Shown piece after piece: positions 16,363 to 24,878 of a DNA stretch of 36,909 nucleotides. The DNA comes from Lutibacter sp. GTDB taxonomy: Bacteria > Bacteroidota > Bacteroidia > Flavobacteriales > Flavobacteriaceae. The notes beneath the pieces are model-generated. The model searched no databases, was not told where the DNA came from, and saw only the letters and a program-made list of their open reading frames with translations. The stretch covers positions 1 to 36,909 of the forward strand of contig JAUXPH010000006.1 in the NCBI GenBank assembly GCA_030683995.1, given 5' to 3'. How positions within the stretch are numbered: position 1 is the first letter of the stretch; every line of letters begins with the position of its first letter. The translations under genes were made by a program, and so were the position numbers.

Positions 16363-18183
16363 ATGAAAATAAAACTGTTATTTATATTCATTCTCATTTG
16401 CGGCATAAGCCTTGCCCAAAATAGTTTTTATGTAGACAGTATTCAAAAAAGCATTGAAAACTTCTCAAAAAAAGAACAGCTAAAACAAATTTTAGAAATC
16501 CCCTACGATAAATTTATTGGCAATCTTACTACTTCAGAATTTTTGGCTCAAAAAGCTGTAGCCATTGCAATTGAATTAAATGAAAAAGAATTACTTGCAG
16601 AAGCTTATCTTCAATTGGCGCTGATAAACAATTATAGAGATCAACGCGAAAAAAAAATAGTTTATAATTTAAATGCCATAAGAATTTATGAAGAAATTGG
16701 AAAGTTGGAAAAGGCTGGATATGCTTATGGGGAATTGGGATTTTCTATAAAGCGCGAAGATCTTAAAAGCGGATTACATTATATGAGAAAAGGATTAAAA
16801 CTTATTGAACAAATCAAAACTTCAAAAAAAGCTGATGCTACTTTCGATAATTACGGGATTTTACAATCTATGTTAAAAAATTATGACAGTGCCATATACT
16901 ATCACGACAAATCGCTTCAAATTAAAAAACAAAATAAAGACAGTATTGGAGTCCCTTACGGGTACGTGCATTTGGCAACCGTTAATATTTATTTAAACAA
17001 TTTTAGCGAAGCAAAAAAATATATTGACAGTGCCCATGCCATTCGTTCAATAAGAAAAGATATTTATGGAATTACAGACGATTATGTTTATTACGGTGAT
17101 TTATATTTTGCTGAAAAAAAATACAAACAAGCAATTGATAATTTCAAAAAAGGTTATATTTTATCTATCGAAAATAACTTTCTTTCACTTCAAAAATATT
17201 GCGCAGATTATTTAACAAAATCATATCTTGAACTGAGTGATTACAAAAATGCTTTTAACTTCAATAAAATATTTCAAACCCTAAAAGACAGCACCATAAA
17301 CACGGAAACAAATGGTAAAGTTGCAGCACTTCAAATCGAGTTTGAGACAGAAAAAAAAGAAAAAGAAATAGCACAACAAAAAGAACAATTATTAAAAAAT
17401 GAATTAGAAATAAAAAATAAAAATTTATACGCACTTCTTTTTGGATCTGGATTTTTAGTGTTTGGAATTGTTTCTTTTGGCTTATATAAACGTCAGCAAC
17501 ATAAAAAAAGAGAGTATAATAACCAACTTCAGCTTAAAGAAGCTCAAACTTATAGCAAACTGCAAGATCAACGTTTAAGTATTTCACGAGATTTACATGA
17601 CAATATAGGATCCCAACTTACCTTTATAATCTCCTCTATTGACAACTTAAAATTTTTAACAGATGCAACTAATGAAAAATTTAAAAATAAATTAACTGAA
17701 ATTAACCAATTTGCGACCTCCACAATTGATCAATTAAGAGATACCATTTGGGCAATGAATAAAAATGAGATTAGTTATGAAGAATTGCAGTCCCGCTTAT
17801 TAACATTTATTGAAAAAGCAAAAAGCGCGGCGTCCGATATTCATTTTCAATTTAAATCTGACGTTACAGGTACCATTGTATTTTCTTCAATTAAAGGAAT
17901 GAACATCTTCAGGGTTTTTCAAGAAGCCATTAACAATACTATTAAATACGCCGAAGCAACCGAAATAAATATATTAATTTCTGAAAACTCAAAAAATATT
18001 GAATTTGAAATAGAAGACAACGGTAAAGGTTTTGATAAAAATACTGTTGAACTTGGTAATGGATTGGAAAATATGCAACAAAGAATTATGGAAGTTGGCG
18101 GCACTATTTTAATCAATTCTCAACCAAATAGAGGAACATCTATTAAAATTGTTTGTCCTAAAAATAAGACAAATGCCGTATAG
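16363..18183 (+). CDS. TPR-containing sensor histidine kinase (HisKA_3 / HATPase)
   Basis: A 606-residue sensor. A signal peptide (KIKLLFIFILICGISLAQN) is followed by a periplasmic region of ~300 residues made of tetratricopeptide-like helices (AEAYLQLALINNYRDQREKK; AIDNFKKGYILSIENNFLSL). A coiled coil and one TM helix come next (LYALLFGSGFLVFGIVSFGL). The cytoplasmic part has a HisKA_3 H-box RDLHDNIGSQL with H412 as phosphoacceptor and a HATPase domain (EAINNTIKYAEA, DNGKGFDKN, GNGLENMQQRI). This is the NarX/DesK/LiaS class, which signals to LuxR-type regulators, and one lies 52 bp downstream. A TTG at 16336 would extend the frame; the ATG at 16363 gives the proper signal peptide. Confidence 0.93.
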   Translation: MKIKLLFIFILICGISLAQNSFYVDSIQKSIENFSKKEQLKQILEIPYDKFIGNLTTSEFLAQKAVAIAIELNEKELLAEAYLQLALINNYRDQREKKIVYNLNAIRIYEEIGKLEKAGYAYGELGFSIKREDLKSGLHYMRKGLKLIEQIKTSKKADATFDNYGILQSMLKNYDSAIYYHDKSLQIKKQNKDSIGVPYGYVHLATVNIYLNNFSEAKKYIDSAHAIRSIRKDIYGITDDYVYYGDLYFAEKKYKQAIDNFKKGYILSIENNFLSLQKYCADYLTKSYLELSDYKNAFNFNKIFQTLKDSTINTETNGKVAALQIEFETEKKEKEIAQQKEQLLKNELEIKNKNLYALLFGSGFLVFGIVSFGLYKRQQHKKREYNNQLQLKEAQTYSKLQDQRLSISRDLHDNIGSQLTFIISSIDNLKFLTDATNEKFKNKLTEINQFATSTIDQLRDTIWAMNKNEISYEELQSRLLTFIEKAKSAASDIHFQFKSDVTGTIVFSSIKGMNIFRVFQEAINNTIKYAEATEINILISENSKNIEFEIEDNGKGFDKNTVELGNGLENMQQRIMEVGGTILINSQPNRGTSIKIVCPKNKTNAV

Positions 18184-18188
18184 TTTTG
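18181..18188 (+). promoter_or_regulatory. -7 promoter element of the response-regulator gene
   Basis: TAGTTTTG matches TAnnTTTG and overlaps the stop codon of the histidine kinase. It would give the regulator gene at 18236 its own transcript with a leader of about 40 nt, in addition to read-through from the kinase. Confidence 0.4.
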
Positions 18189-18235
18189 CAAAGTATTTCT
18201 AATTAAATTTACAAATACTAAATAAATCAAATATT

Positions 18236-18886
18236 ATGAACCTAAAAATAGCCATTGCAGAAGATAATAGTTTTTTAGCAAAAGCTGTTATTGAAAAGCT
18301 GTCTTTTTTTAAAGATTTAGATTTTAAGTTTAAAGGCAATAATGGCGCGGAATTGATTGGGAAATTAGAGGTAAATCATAATATTGATGTTATATTAATG
18401 GACATACAAATGCCAGAGATGGATGGCGTTGCTACTACTGAAATTGTTAAAAAAAAATATCCGCACATTAAAATTATTATGCTCACTGTTTTTGATGATG
18501 ATGAAAATATTTTCAACGCTATAAAAGCGGGTGCAAATGGCTATTTATTAAAAGAAATTGATGCTGAAAATTTGCATAAATGTATTTTAGAAGTTATAAA
18601 TGGCGGTGCTCCAATGACGCCCAGTATCGCTTTAAAAACTTTGAATTTATTGCGCAATCCTATTTTGATTGAAAATGACGATGCTGTTAATGAAATTAAG
18701 CTTAGCAATAGGGAAATAGACATTTTAGAACACTTAAGCACAGGTTTAAATTACAATGAAATAGCAGATAATTTAATTATTTCTCCTTCTACGGTTCGAA
18801 AACATATTGAAAATATCTACAAAAAACTTCAAGTTCACAATAAAATGGAAGCAGTCATTAAAGCTAAAAAACATAATCTCATTTAA
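18236..18886 (+). CDS. Response regulator, NarL/LuxR family
   Basis: A 216-residue regulator. The receiver domain (1-~125) has the acidic pair E9/D10, the phosphoacceptor D56 in VILMDIQMPEMDG, the T in MLTVFDDDENIF and K in GYLLKEIDAENL. The C-terminal LuxR helix-turn-helix is clear: NREIDILEHLSTGLNYNEIA, ISPSTVRKHIENIYKKLQVH. It is the natural partner of the adjacent HisKA_3 kinase. A strong palindromic terminator follows. Target genes are not evident in the window, apart from the likely neighbouring MORN gene. Confidence 0.95.
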   Translation: MNLKIAIAEDNSFLAKAVIEKLSFFKDLDFKFKGNNGAELIGKLEVNHNIDVILMDIQMPEMDGVATTEIVKKKYPHIKIIMLTVFDDDENIFNAIKAGANGYLLKEIDAENLHKCILEVINGGAPMTPSIALKTLNLLRNPILIENDDAVNEIKLSNREIDILEHLSTGLNYNEIADNLIISPSTVRKHIENIYKKLQVHNKMEAVIKAKKHNLI

Positions 18887-18919
18887 AATTTAAAATTGAA
18901 TGTTGAAAATGATGTAAAC

Positions 18920-18949
18920 AAAAAATAGAGGCAATTGCCTCTATTTTTT
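18920..18949. terminator. Bidirectional rho-independent terminator
   Basis: AAAAAATAGAGGCAATTGCC continues as the reverse complement to 18949, a perfect 30-bp palindrome with A-run and T-run ends. It lies between the plus-strand response regulator and the minus-strand rhodanese gene and can terminate both. Confidence 0.85.
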
Positions 18950-18968
18950 ATCTATGTTTTTTGCTTTT

Positions 18969-19280
18969 TTATTGCACAAATTTTGCCACATTTTGCCAAG
19001 GTCCGCCGTTAATAACATCAATTCCCTGTTGTTTTAAAAAGGAAGTTGCTTGTCCGCTTCTTGCACCGCTTCTGCAAACCGCAATCACTTTTTTATTCAT
19101 TTTTTTGATCTCTGCAACTTTCGTTGGAATGGCGTTCAACACCATATTTTTTGAGCCTTTTACGTGCCCTTCTTTAAACTCTTCAGCCGTTCTTACATCA
19201 ATAACAACAGCACCTTCTTTTAAATACTCTTCAATTGAAGCGCCTGCATTTCCACCACCAAATAATCCGAAAAAACCCAT
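18969..19280 (-). CDS. Rhodanese-like domain protein
   Basis: A 103-residue single-domain sulfurtransferase-like protein. The rhodanese features are VVIDVRTAEEFKEGHVKGSK and the active-site loop VCRSGARSG with catalytic C69, a complete loop expected to bind anions or persulfide. The first ~14 residues (MGFFGLFGGGNAGA) are hydrophobic and glycine-rich but too short for a signal peptide or anchor. Physiological substrate unknown. It is a single gene with its own -7 box, downstream of the aromatic amino acid hydroxylase gene on the same strand. Confidence 0.92.
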   Translation of the reverse strand: MGFFGLFGGGNAGASIEEYLKEGAVVIDVRTAEEFKEGHVKGSKNMVLNAIPTKVAEIKKMNKKVIAVCRSGARSGQATSFLKQQGIDVINGGPWQNVAKFVQ

Positions 19281-19303
19281 TCTTTTTAATTTTAAAATTT
19301 TGG

Positions 19304-19311
19304 CAAAGATA
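19304..19311 (-). promoter_or_regulatory. -7 promoter element of the rhodanese gene
   Basis: On the minus strand TATCTTTG, an exact TAnnTTTG match, lies 24 bases before the ATG at 19280. A 14-bp perfect palindrome GTAACTATAGTTAC (19333-19346) sits 22 bases upstream of it, in the -33 region. Confidence 0.5.
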
Positions 19312-19332
19312 ATTCAATAAAATGGTACTTAG

Positions 19333-19346
19333 GTAACTATAGTTAC
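19333..19346. promoter_or_regulatory. Perfect 14-bp palindrome upstream of rhodanese gene (possible operator)
   Basis: GTAACTATAGTTAC lies between the stop codon of the hydroxylase (19348) and the -7 box of the rhodanese gene, where a regulator could bind. No T-run follows, so it is not a terminator. Function is inferred from position only. Confidence 0.3.
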
Positions 19347-19347
19347 G

Positions 19348-21093
19348 CTATTTTGAAATAAGACGAATTCCATTGGCAATCAACTGTTCGTGTTTTTTAT
19401 TTTTTTGAAGCTGCGTTAAATAGGCCAAAATTTCGGTTTCTATTGCTGTATTTAACGGATAAACAAGTTCGTACATCTCTATGGGCAAAAGCCAATCTGC
19501 GGAAAAATTTGTCTTCAGTTTTTCAAAAACTAAGGCAAGTCTCAATAAATCCACATTGCCGCTTTTTCTCATTTCTGCGATTTCCTGATACATTTTATGC
19601 AACTTTATTTCTTCTTCTGAATAAGAAATTTTATGTGTTTTGGTTGCGGAAACTTCTCCCAGATTCTTAAAAGAATTCACCGAAGCCGATCCGGCGTGGG
19701 CAGAAATGATGTCTTTTCCCACCGCCATATCGTAAATTCCCCATGCTGGCTGAAACAAAATTGTATCGTTATGTGTTACTGTGCAATTTTTAAAAGAAAT
19801 GAGTAAAATCTTCCCTTTTAAGTCACGTTTTCCGGTAATCACTTCGCCTTCAACTTTAACATTTCCTTCAAAAATCAAGGTGGTTTTTTTGCCTTCATAT
19901 ATTCCGTAAACCTCCAAATCTTTCGGAAACATATCTTCAATAGCCAAATTGATGCCTTTTAATTTTCCTAGCGGACTTCCAAAACCTTCCTTATGATAAT
20001 CCGTTCCGTGGCCTATTAATTCCTTGTCCCTGCTTGCCAAAGCGGTTGGTCCTGAGGTTTGGACATAAACCGGTTTGTTGTTTTCATCAACAATCACATT
20101 GGAAAACACCCCCGATATTTGCAGGCCTGTACTCAATTCTACCGTGCCAATATTTTTAGATTTTATCAGTTTTTGAACACCTGCCAATCCGCCGGTTCTC
20201 AAGGCCATTTTGTTGGCAAATTCTTCCAGCACAAAACTTAAATGCGCAAAATCGGGCGTCACAAAAAGGTGCGGTTGCGGTTTGGTGATATCAAAATTTT
20301 GCGTTGCGGCTTCAATGGTATAGGACACTTTTTTAACTTCAGACGTTAAACATTTTTTGCTTTCGCCAATGGAAGAAAGCAGTCCGGCGCCATATATTTT
20401 TGGATTTTCCAAGGTTCCGATTAAACCGTATTCAACCGTCCACCAATGCAAATTCCGTATTTGCGCCATTTCAGAAAGTTCGCCCATCGTATTTTGCAAC
20501 TCTTCCACTTTTTGTTGTGCATTTTCTATTATTTCTTCGGAAGAATTTGGATCTTCCTTTAAAATGGAAAGCAACCTGATGGCTTCATACATTTCATAAT
20601 CTTCCGAAGAAGAAATTGCCTTGCAGCCAATTTCCCCAAACCGGCGCAAGTATTCGGCATATTCCGGATTGGCAATAATTGGGGCGTGACCTGCGGCTTC
20701 GTGGATAATATCGGGAGCGGGCGTATATTCAAGATGGTCAATCGTTCTGATATCCGAAGCAATCACCAACACATTGTATGCCTGAAATTCCATAAAAGCA
20801 TTGGGCGGAATAAATCCGTCCACAGAAACCGCTGCCCAGCCAATGTCTTTTAAAATGCGGTTCATTCCTTCCATTCTCGGAATTTCTTCTGAAGAAATGC
20901 CGGTTTTTTTCAAGCCTTCCAAATATGATTCGTGTGCTACTTTACTTAAAAAATCAATGTTCATTCGCATCACATAACGCCAAACCGCCTGATTTTGGGC
21001 TGTATATTCTTCATAAGGTTGCTTCACAATAAACTGATGCAAGTGTTTTGGCAACCGTTCGGTAACTTTATTGAATTTTATGGTGTTTATCAT
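19348..21093 (-). CDS. Aromatic amino acid hydroxylase, long form (phenylalanine 4-monooxygenase type)
   Basis: A non-haem iron, tetrahydrobiopterin-dependent hydroxylase, most likely converting phenylalanine to tyrosine. The iron ligands are H131 and H136 in DIIHEAAGHAPI and E221 in WWTVEYGL, spaced as in the family, and GFIPPNAFMEFQAYNVLVIA matches the conserved core. The protein is 581 residues, about twice the ~270-290 of short bacterial PAH. The ~290-residue C-terminal part (with SGPTALASRDKELIGHGTDY, a PAWGIYDMAVG segment and a helical end) is the long-form extension seen in Bacteroidota and some Bacillus; its function is not known to me. No pterin-4a-carbinolamine dehydratase gene is adjacent. 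Confidence 0.92.
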   Translation of the reverse strand: MINTIKFNKVTERLPKHLHQFIVKQPYEEYTAQNQAVWRYVMRMNIDFLSKVAHESYLEGLKKTGISSEEIPRMEGMNRILKDIGWAAVSVDGFIPPNAFMEFQAYNVLVIASDIRTIDHLEYTPAPDIIHEAAGHAPIIANPEYAEYLRRFGEIGCKAISSSEDYEMYEAIRLLSILKEDPNSSEEIIENAQQKVEELQNTMGELSEMAQIRNLHWWTVEYGLIGTLENPKIYGAGLLSSIGESKKCLTSEVKKVSYTIEAATQNFDITKPQPHLFVTPDFAHLSFVLEEFANKMALRTGGLAGVQKLIKSKNIGTVELSTGLQISGVFSNVIVDENNKPVYVQTSGPTALASRDKELIGHGTDYHKEGFGSPLGKLKGINLAIEDMFPKDLEVYGIYEGKKTTLIFEGNVKVEGEVITGKRDLKGKILLISFKNCTVTHNDTILFQPAWGIYDMAVGKDIISAHAGSASVNSFKNLGEVSATKTHKISYSEEEIKLHKMYQEIAEMRKSGNVDLLRLALVFEKLKTNFSADWLLPIEMYELVYPLNTAIETEILAYLTQLQKNKKHEQLIANGIRLISK

Positions 21094-21194
21094 TGGATAC
21101 TATTTACGCCGTGAATTTACAATTTTTAAAAATTCTGTCATTTGATTTCTAAAATATATCGTGAGTTGCTTATATTTAGCCAAAATATAAAAAA

Positions 21195-21965
21195 ATGTTT
21201 AAAGGGAACTCAAAAGTTAAACTGCTACTTGGCGTTGGTATTGTGTTGTTTACGTTGTTTCAATATTATTCAAGAAGTGAGGTAAACGAATTTACGGGCA
21301 AAAAACAACATATTTCTTTAAGTACCGACGATGAAATTGCCATCGGATTGCAAAGTGCGCCGGAAATGGCAAAACAACATGGCGGTTTGCATCCCGATCA
21401 GAAATCTCAGGATTTGGTAGATAGGGTTGGCCAAAAATTGGTTCACAGCAGTGTTGCGAAAGAAACGGTTTATGCCTATGATTTTCATTTATTGGCCGAT
21501 TCGCAAACCATCAATGCTTTTGCGCTTCCGGGCGGACAGGTTTTTATCACCTATGCTTTGTTTTCGAAATTGAAAAATGAGGACCAGTTGGCCGGCGTTT
21601 TGGGTCACGAAATTGGTCACGTTGTTGGTCGACATTCTGCAGAACGTTTGGCAAAACAAGGATTGACTGAAGGAATTTTAAGCGGGGTTGCCGTTGGTAT
21701 TGACCCAAATACCGCTCAAGGTGCCGCAGCCATTGCCAATGTGATCAATTTAAGTTACGGCCGGGATGATGAATTGGAAAGTGATGAATTGGGTGTAAAA
21801 TTCATGATTGATGCCGGTTACAATCCGATTGAACTTATTGGCGTGATGCAAATTTTAAAAGATGCCGCAGGGCCCAATCAGACTTCAGAAAGAATGAGCA
21901 CGCATCCCGATCCCGAAAACAGGATTGAAAAAATAAAAGCAGCCATTGAAAAGTACAAGAAATAG
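21195..21965 (+). CDS. M48 family metalloprotease (LoiP/YggG-like)
   Basis: A 256-residue zinc protease with an N-terminal signal anchor (residues ~8-24, KLLLGVGIVLFTLFQYY) placing it in the periplasm or on the inner membrane. The zinc motif HEIGH is at 138-142 within LAGVLGHEIGHVVGRHSAER. The third ligand is E193 in the RDDELESDELG motif (RxxExxxD). All active-site residues are present. Relatives such as E. coli LoiP degrade damaged envelope proteins. It is a single gene divergent from the hydroxylase. The sequence just upstream (TATATTTAG) is a near match to the -7 box. Confidence 0.93.
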   Translation: MFKGNSKVKLLLGVGIVLFTLFQYYSRSEVNEFTGKKQHISLSTDDEIAIGLQSAPEMAKQHGGLHPDQKSQDLVDRVGQKLVHSSVAKETVYAYDFHLLADSQTINAFALPGGQVFITYALFSKLKNEDQLAGVLGHEIGHVVGRHSAERLAKQGLTEGILSGVAVGIDPNTAQGAAAIANVINLSYGRDDELESDELGVKFMIDAGYNPIELIGVMQILKDAAGPNQTSERMSTHPDPENRIEKIKAAIEKYKK

Positions 21966-21987
21966 ACGCTTTTTTTTACGGTTTTCC

Positions 21988-22118
21988 TATCCCCAACCCT
22001 TTCCCAAGGAAAGGGAGCTTGATTTGGATTAACATTTTAATTCTTAAAATAACATAGCCGCAAATTCTACTCAATATAATTTCTAAGTTCTCTTTTCCCT
22101 TCGGGGGTTAGGGGGCCT
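21988..22118. repeat. Intergenic repeats with hairpins between the M48 gene and gpmI
   Basis: The 258-bp gap has two repeat-like elements. CCCTTTCC-CAA-GGAAAGGG (21997-22015) forms an 8-bp hairpin just after the M48 stop and could terminate it. TCCCTTCGGGGGTTAGGGGG (around 22097-22116) is a copy of the dispersed element also found at 1243 and 25562. Confidence 0.6.
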
Positions 22119-22188
22119 TACTCAATCGTTTTAGTAAATTTCACAAGAATTTATGAGCCATTCAAAAGCGCTTCAAATGAATACTTCG

Positions 22189-22196
22189 TATCTTTG
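22189..22196 (+). promoter_or_regulatory. -7 promoter element of gpmI
   Basis: TATCTTTG matches TAnnTTTG and lies 27 bases before the ATG at 22224. Confidence 0.6.
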
Positions 22197-22223
22197 TGTT
22201 TTTCAAAATAACACCTATTTCTT

Positions 22224-23741
22224 ATGAACAAGAAAGTGATTTTAATGATTTTAGATGGCTGGGGAATTACCCAAGACCCGAAAGTTTCCGCAATTTATAA
22301 CGCAAAAACCTCTTATATAGACAGTTTGTACCACAAATACGCGAATGCCAGTTTACGCACCGATGGTGAATATGTGGGTTTGCCGGAAGGTCAAATGGGA
22401 AACAGTGAAGTTGGGCATATGAATTTAGGTGCCGGAAGAATTGTGTATCAAAACTTGGTTCGGGTTAATTTGGCGGTTAAAAATAAAACGCTGGGGAAAG
22501 AAAAAGAGTTGCTTGACGCGATTTCTTACGCAAAAGAAAACAATAAAAATATTCATTTGCTGGGATTGGTTTCAGATGGTGGGATTCATTCTCATATCGA
22601 CCATTTAAAAGGTTTGCTGGATGTTGCTGCTGAGCACAACCTTAAAAATGTGTTTTTACACGCATTTACCGATGGAAGGGACTGTGATCCGAAATCGGGC
22701 ATAAACTTTATAGAAACCATTCAAAATTACATGAAAGAAACCACCGGCGAATTGGCAACAATTACCGGACGTTATTTTGCTATGGACAGAGATAAACGCT
22801 GGGAACGCATAAAATTGGCTTATGATGCGCTTGTAAATGCTGAAGGAGAAAAATCGACCAATGCATTAAAAAGTATCGAACAAAGTTATGCCAGTGATGT
22901 GACTGATGAGTTTATAAAACCCATCATTATGACCGATGAAAATGGCCAACCAAAAACTCAAATTAAAGTTGATGATATGGTTGTTTTCTTTAATTACAGG
23001 ACTGATAGAGGGCGCGAATTGACAGAGGTTCTTACCCAAAAAGATTATCCTGATTTTGGCATGAAAACAATGCCGTTATATTATGTAACCTTAACCAGTT
23101 ACGACGATACTTTCAAAAATGTACACATCATTTACGAAACGGACAATCTGGAAAATACTTTGGGCGAAGTGTTGGCAAAGGCAGGGAAAAAACAAATCAG
23201 AATAGCAGAATCAGAAAAATATCCACACGTTACTTTTTTCTTTTCCGGCGGAAGAGAAAAAACATTCGAAAATGAAACCCGAATTTTATGTCCGTCCCCA
23301 AAAGTTGCCACTTACGATTTAAAACCCGAAATGAGCGCTTTTGACATTCGTGATGCCATTATTCCCGAATTGGATAAAAAAGAAGTCGATTTTGTGTGTT
23401 TAAACTTTGCCAATGGTGATATGGTTGGACATACAGGCGTTATGGAAGCGGCGATAAAAGCTTGTGAAGCCGTTGATAAATGCGTGGAAGATGTGGTGGC
23501 TTCCGCCTTAAAAAACGATTATACCACTATGATCATTGCCGACCACGGTAATTGCGAAACAATGATAAATCCTGATGGTTCGCCGAACACATCGCACACT
23601 ACCAATCCGGTTCCGGTAATTTTGGTGGATAAAGATTTGAAACATATTGAAGATGGCGTTTTAGGCGATATTGCACCAACCATTCTTGAACTTATGGGAA
23701 TTGAAAAACCGGCAGTGATGACACGCCATTCTTTAATTTAA
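22224..23741 (+). CDS. gpmI: 2,3-bisphosphoglycerate-independent phosphoglycerate mutase
   Basis: Converts 3-phosphoglycerate and 2-phosphoglycerate in glycolysis using two Mn2+ ions. The 505-residue protein belongs to the alkaline phosphatase superfamily. D11 and the phosphoserine residue S61 (GQMGNSEVGHMNLGAGRIVY) are in place, as are HAFTDGRD, GRYFAMDRDKRW, and the C-terminal metal site NFANGDMVGHTG and IIADHGNCE, ending LMGIEKPAVMT. Length and motifs are standard. It has its own -7 box; its stop codon forms part of the next promoter. Confidence 0.98.
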   Translation: MNKKVILMILDGWGITQDPKVSAIYNAKTSYIDSLYHKYANASLRTDGEYVGLPEGQMGNSEVGHMNLGAGRIVYQNLVRVNLAVKNKTLGKEKELLDAISYAKENNKNIHLLGLVSDGGIHSHIDHLKGLLDVAAEHNLKNVFLHAFTDGRDCDPKSGINFIETIQNYMKETTGELATITGRYFAMDRDKRWERIKLAYDALVNAEGEKSTNALKSIEQSYASDVTDEFIKPIIMTDENGQPKTQIKVDDMVVFFNYRTDRGRELTEVLTQKDYPDFGMKTMPLYYVTLTSYDDTFKNVHIIYETDNLENTLGEVLAKAGKKQIRIAESEKYPHVTFFFSGGREKTFENETRILCPSPKVATYDLKPEMSAFDIRDAIIPELDKKEVDFVCLNFANGDMVGHTGVMEAAIKACEAVDKCVEDVVASALKNDYTTMIIADHGNCETMINPDGSPNTSHTTNPVPVILVDKDLKHIEDGVLGDIAPTILELMGIEKPAVMTRHSLI

Positions 23742-23746
23742 TTTTG
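23739..23746 (+). promoter_or_regulatory. -7 promoter element of the thioredoxin-like gene
   Basis: TAATTTTG matches TAnnTTTG; its first three bases are the gpmI stop codon. It lies 30 bases before the ATG at 23777. Confidence 0.5.
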
Positions 23747-23776
23747 TAGTTTTACGGCTCATTAATTTTTTACACC

Positions 23777-24301
23777 ATGAAAAACCTAATTTTCTCTGTC
23801 TTTATATTAAGTCTTATGAGTTGTTCCGCCCAAAAAAATATTGCAACCGCCGTAAAAGATCCTTCGGGAAATTTAATTGGTGTTGCCAATAAAGAAAGTT
23901 TTCTTGAAGCTCCTTTTAATGAGTGGTTCACACCAAATTATGCTTCTTACGAAACAGACAAAGAAGTGATGGCAAAACTGACGCCGCTTTTAAAAGATAT
24001 CACCATAAAAGCATTTATGGGAACTTGGTGCGGCGACAGCCAGGATCAGACTCCAGTTTTGTATAAAATTTTGGATGAAGCAGGCTTCAACTATAACCAG
24101 TTAGAAATGATTACGGTAAACAGAAGCAAAGTAACGCCCGATAATTTACAGGAAGGTTTCAACATTGAAAGAGTCCCTACCTTTATTGTTTACAAAAACA
24201 GCAAAGAAATTGGCCGATTTGTTGAATATCCAAGGGAAACTGTTGAAGCCGATTTGTTGAAAATTGTGAGCGGACAGCCTTACAAACATTCTTACGAATA
24301 G
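23777..24301 (+). CDS. Thioredoxin-like lipoprotein
   Basis: A 174-residue protein with a lipoprotein signal peptide (IFSVFILSLMSC, lipobox Cys at 16). The thioredoxin-fold motif is KAFMGTWCGDSQDQTPVLYK, with C-G-D-S in place of CxxC, followed by VPTFIVYKNSKEIGR, the cis-proline strand. With one cysteine in the motif it may act as a monothiol or glutathione-type protein and not a dithiol oxidoreductase. It probably sits in the periplasmic face of a membrane. It has its own -7 box but follows gpmI closely. Confidence 0.85.
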   Translation: MKNLIFSVFILSLMSCSAQKNIATAVKDPSGNLIGVANKESFLEAPFNEWFTPNYASYETDKEVMAKLTPLLKDITIKAFMGTWCGDSQDQTPVLYKILDEAGFNYNQLEMITVNRSKVTPDNLQEGFNIERVPTFIVYKNSKEIGRFVEYPRETVEADLLKIVSGQPYKHSYE

Positions 24302-24317
24302 TTGTCCCTTAACCCCT

Positions 24318-24347
24318 GCTTCGACTCCGCTCAGCACAAGGCTCAGA
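24318..24347. repeat. TTCGACTCCGCTCA-type dispersed repeat
   Basis: TGCTTCGACTCCGCTCAGCA followed by CAAGGCTCAG lies between the thioredoxin-like gene and the ORF6N pseudogene. Related copies are at 11501, 25446 and 31437. Confidence 0.6.
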
Positions 24348-24363
24348 AGGCGGAAATAACAAA

Positions 24364-24878
24364 TCATTCTTTCTTGTATCCTATTTTAGTCCTTGGCTCA
24401 TCTTTGGGTTTTTCCAATAATTGCTGAAGCACATCGTAAATCTCACTAAACTGTTCATTGTTTTGTGATTCCATCTGATTTATTTTTTTCATTATTTCTT
24501 CATAGTTGTTGGCCAATTTTCGAAGTTGGATAAAGGTCTCAATAATTTGCACACTCATTTTTATAGCCAATTCACTATTCAAAACACTTGAGAGCATCAA
24601 TATTCCGTGCTCTGTAAATACAAAAGGAGGGTACTTTGAATGTCGCCCTCTCTTTAAGGTCGCAATTTGCGACCTTAAAGCAGCATATTCTTCAGTTGTC
24701 AGTTCAAACATAAAAAATGCCGGAAAACGATCTATATTTCTTCTGACCTGTACTTTTAATCTTTTGGTTTCAACATTATAAAGTTCTGCTAAATCTTTGT
24801 CCAGCATTACTTCTGATTTCTGATTAAATAAATTTTACTCGTTATTATTTCGTCTGAAACAGCAATTTTTTCGCTCAT
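24364..24878 (-). pseudogene. ORF6N-domain DNA-binding protein, split by a one-base frameshift
   Basis: The main frame (24807-24364, 147 residues) starts MLDKDLAELYNVETKRLKVQ and continues with RNIDRFPAFFMFELT and FTEHGILMLSSVLNSE, the ORF6N domain common in Bacteroidota accessory DNA, then a C-terminal coiled coil. It lacks the usual first ~25 residues. These are found immediately upstream in another frame: ATG at 24878 encodes MSEKIAVSDEIITSKIYLIR then NQK and a stop. The expected junction is NQKVMLDKDLAE; the sequence reads AAG TAATG where AAG GTAATG is expected, one base short. The result is a TAATG stop-start overlap, so the C-terminal part could still be translated by reinitiation. Confidence 0.75.
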
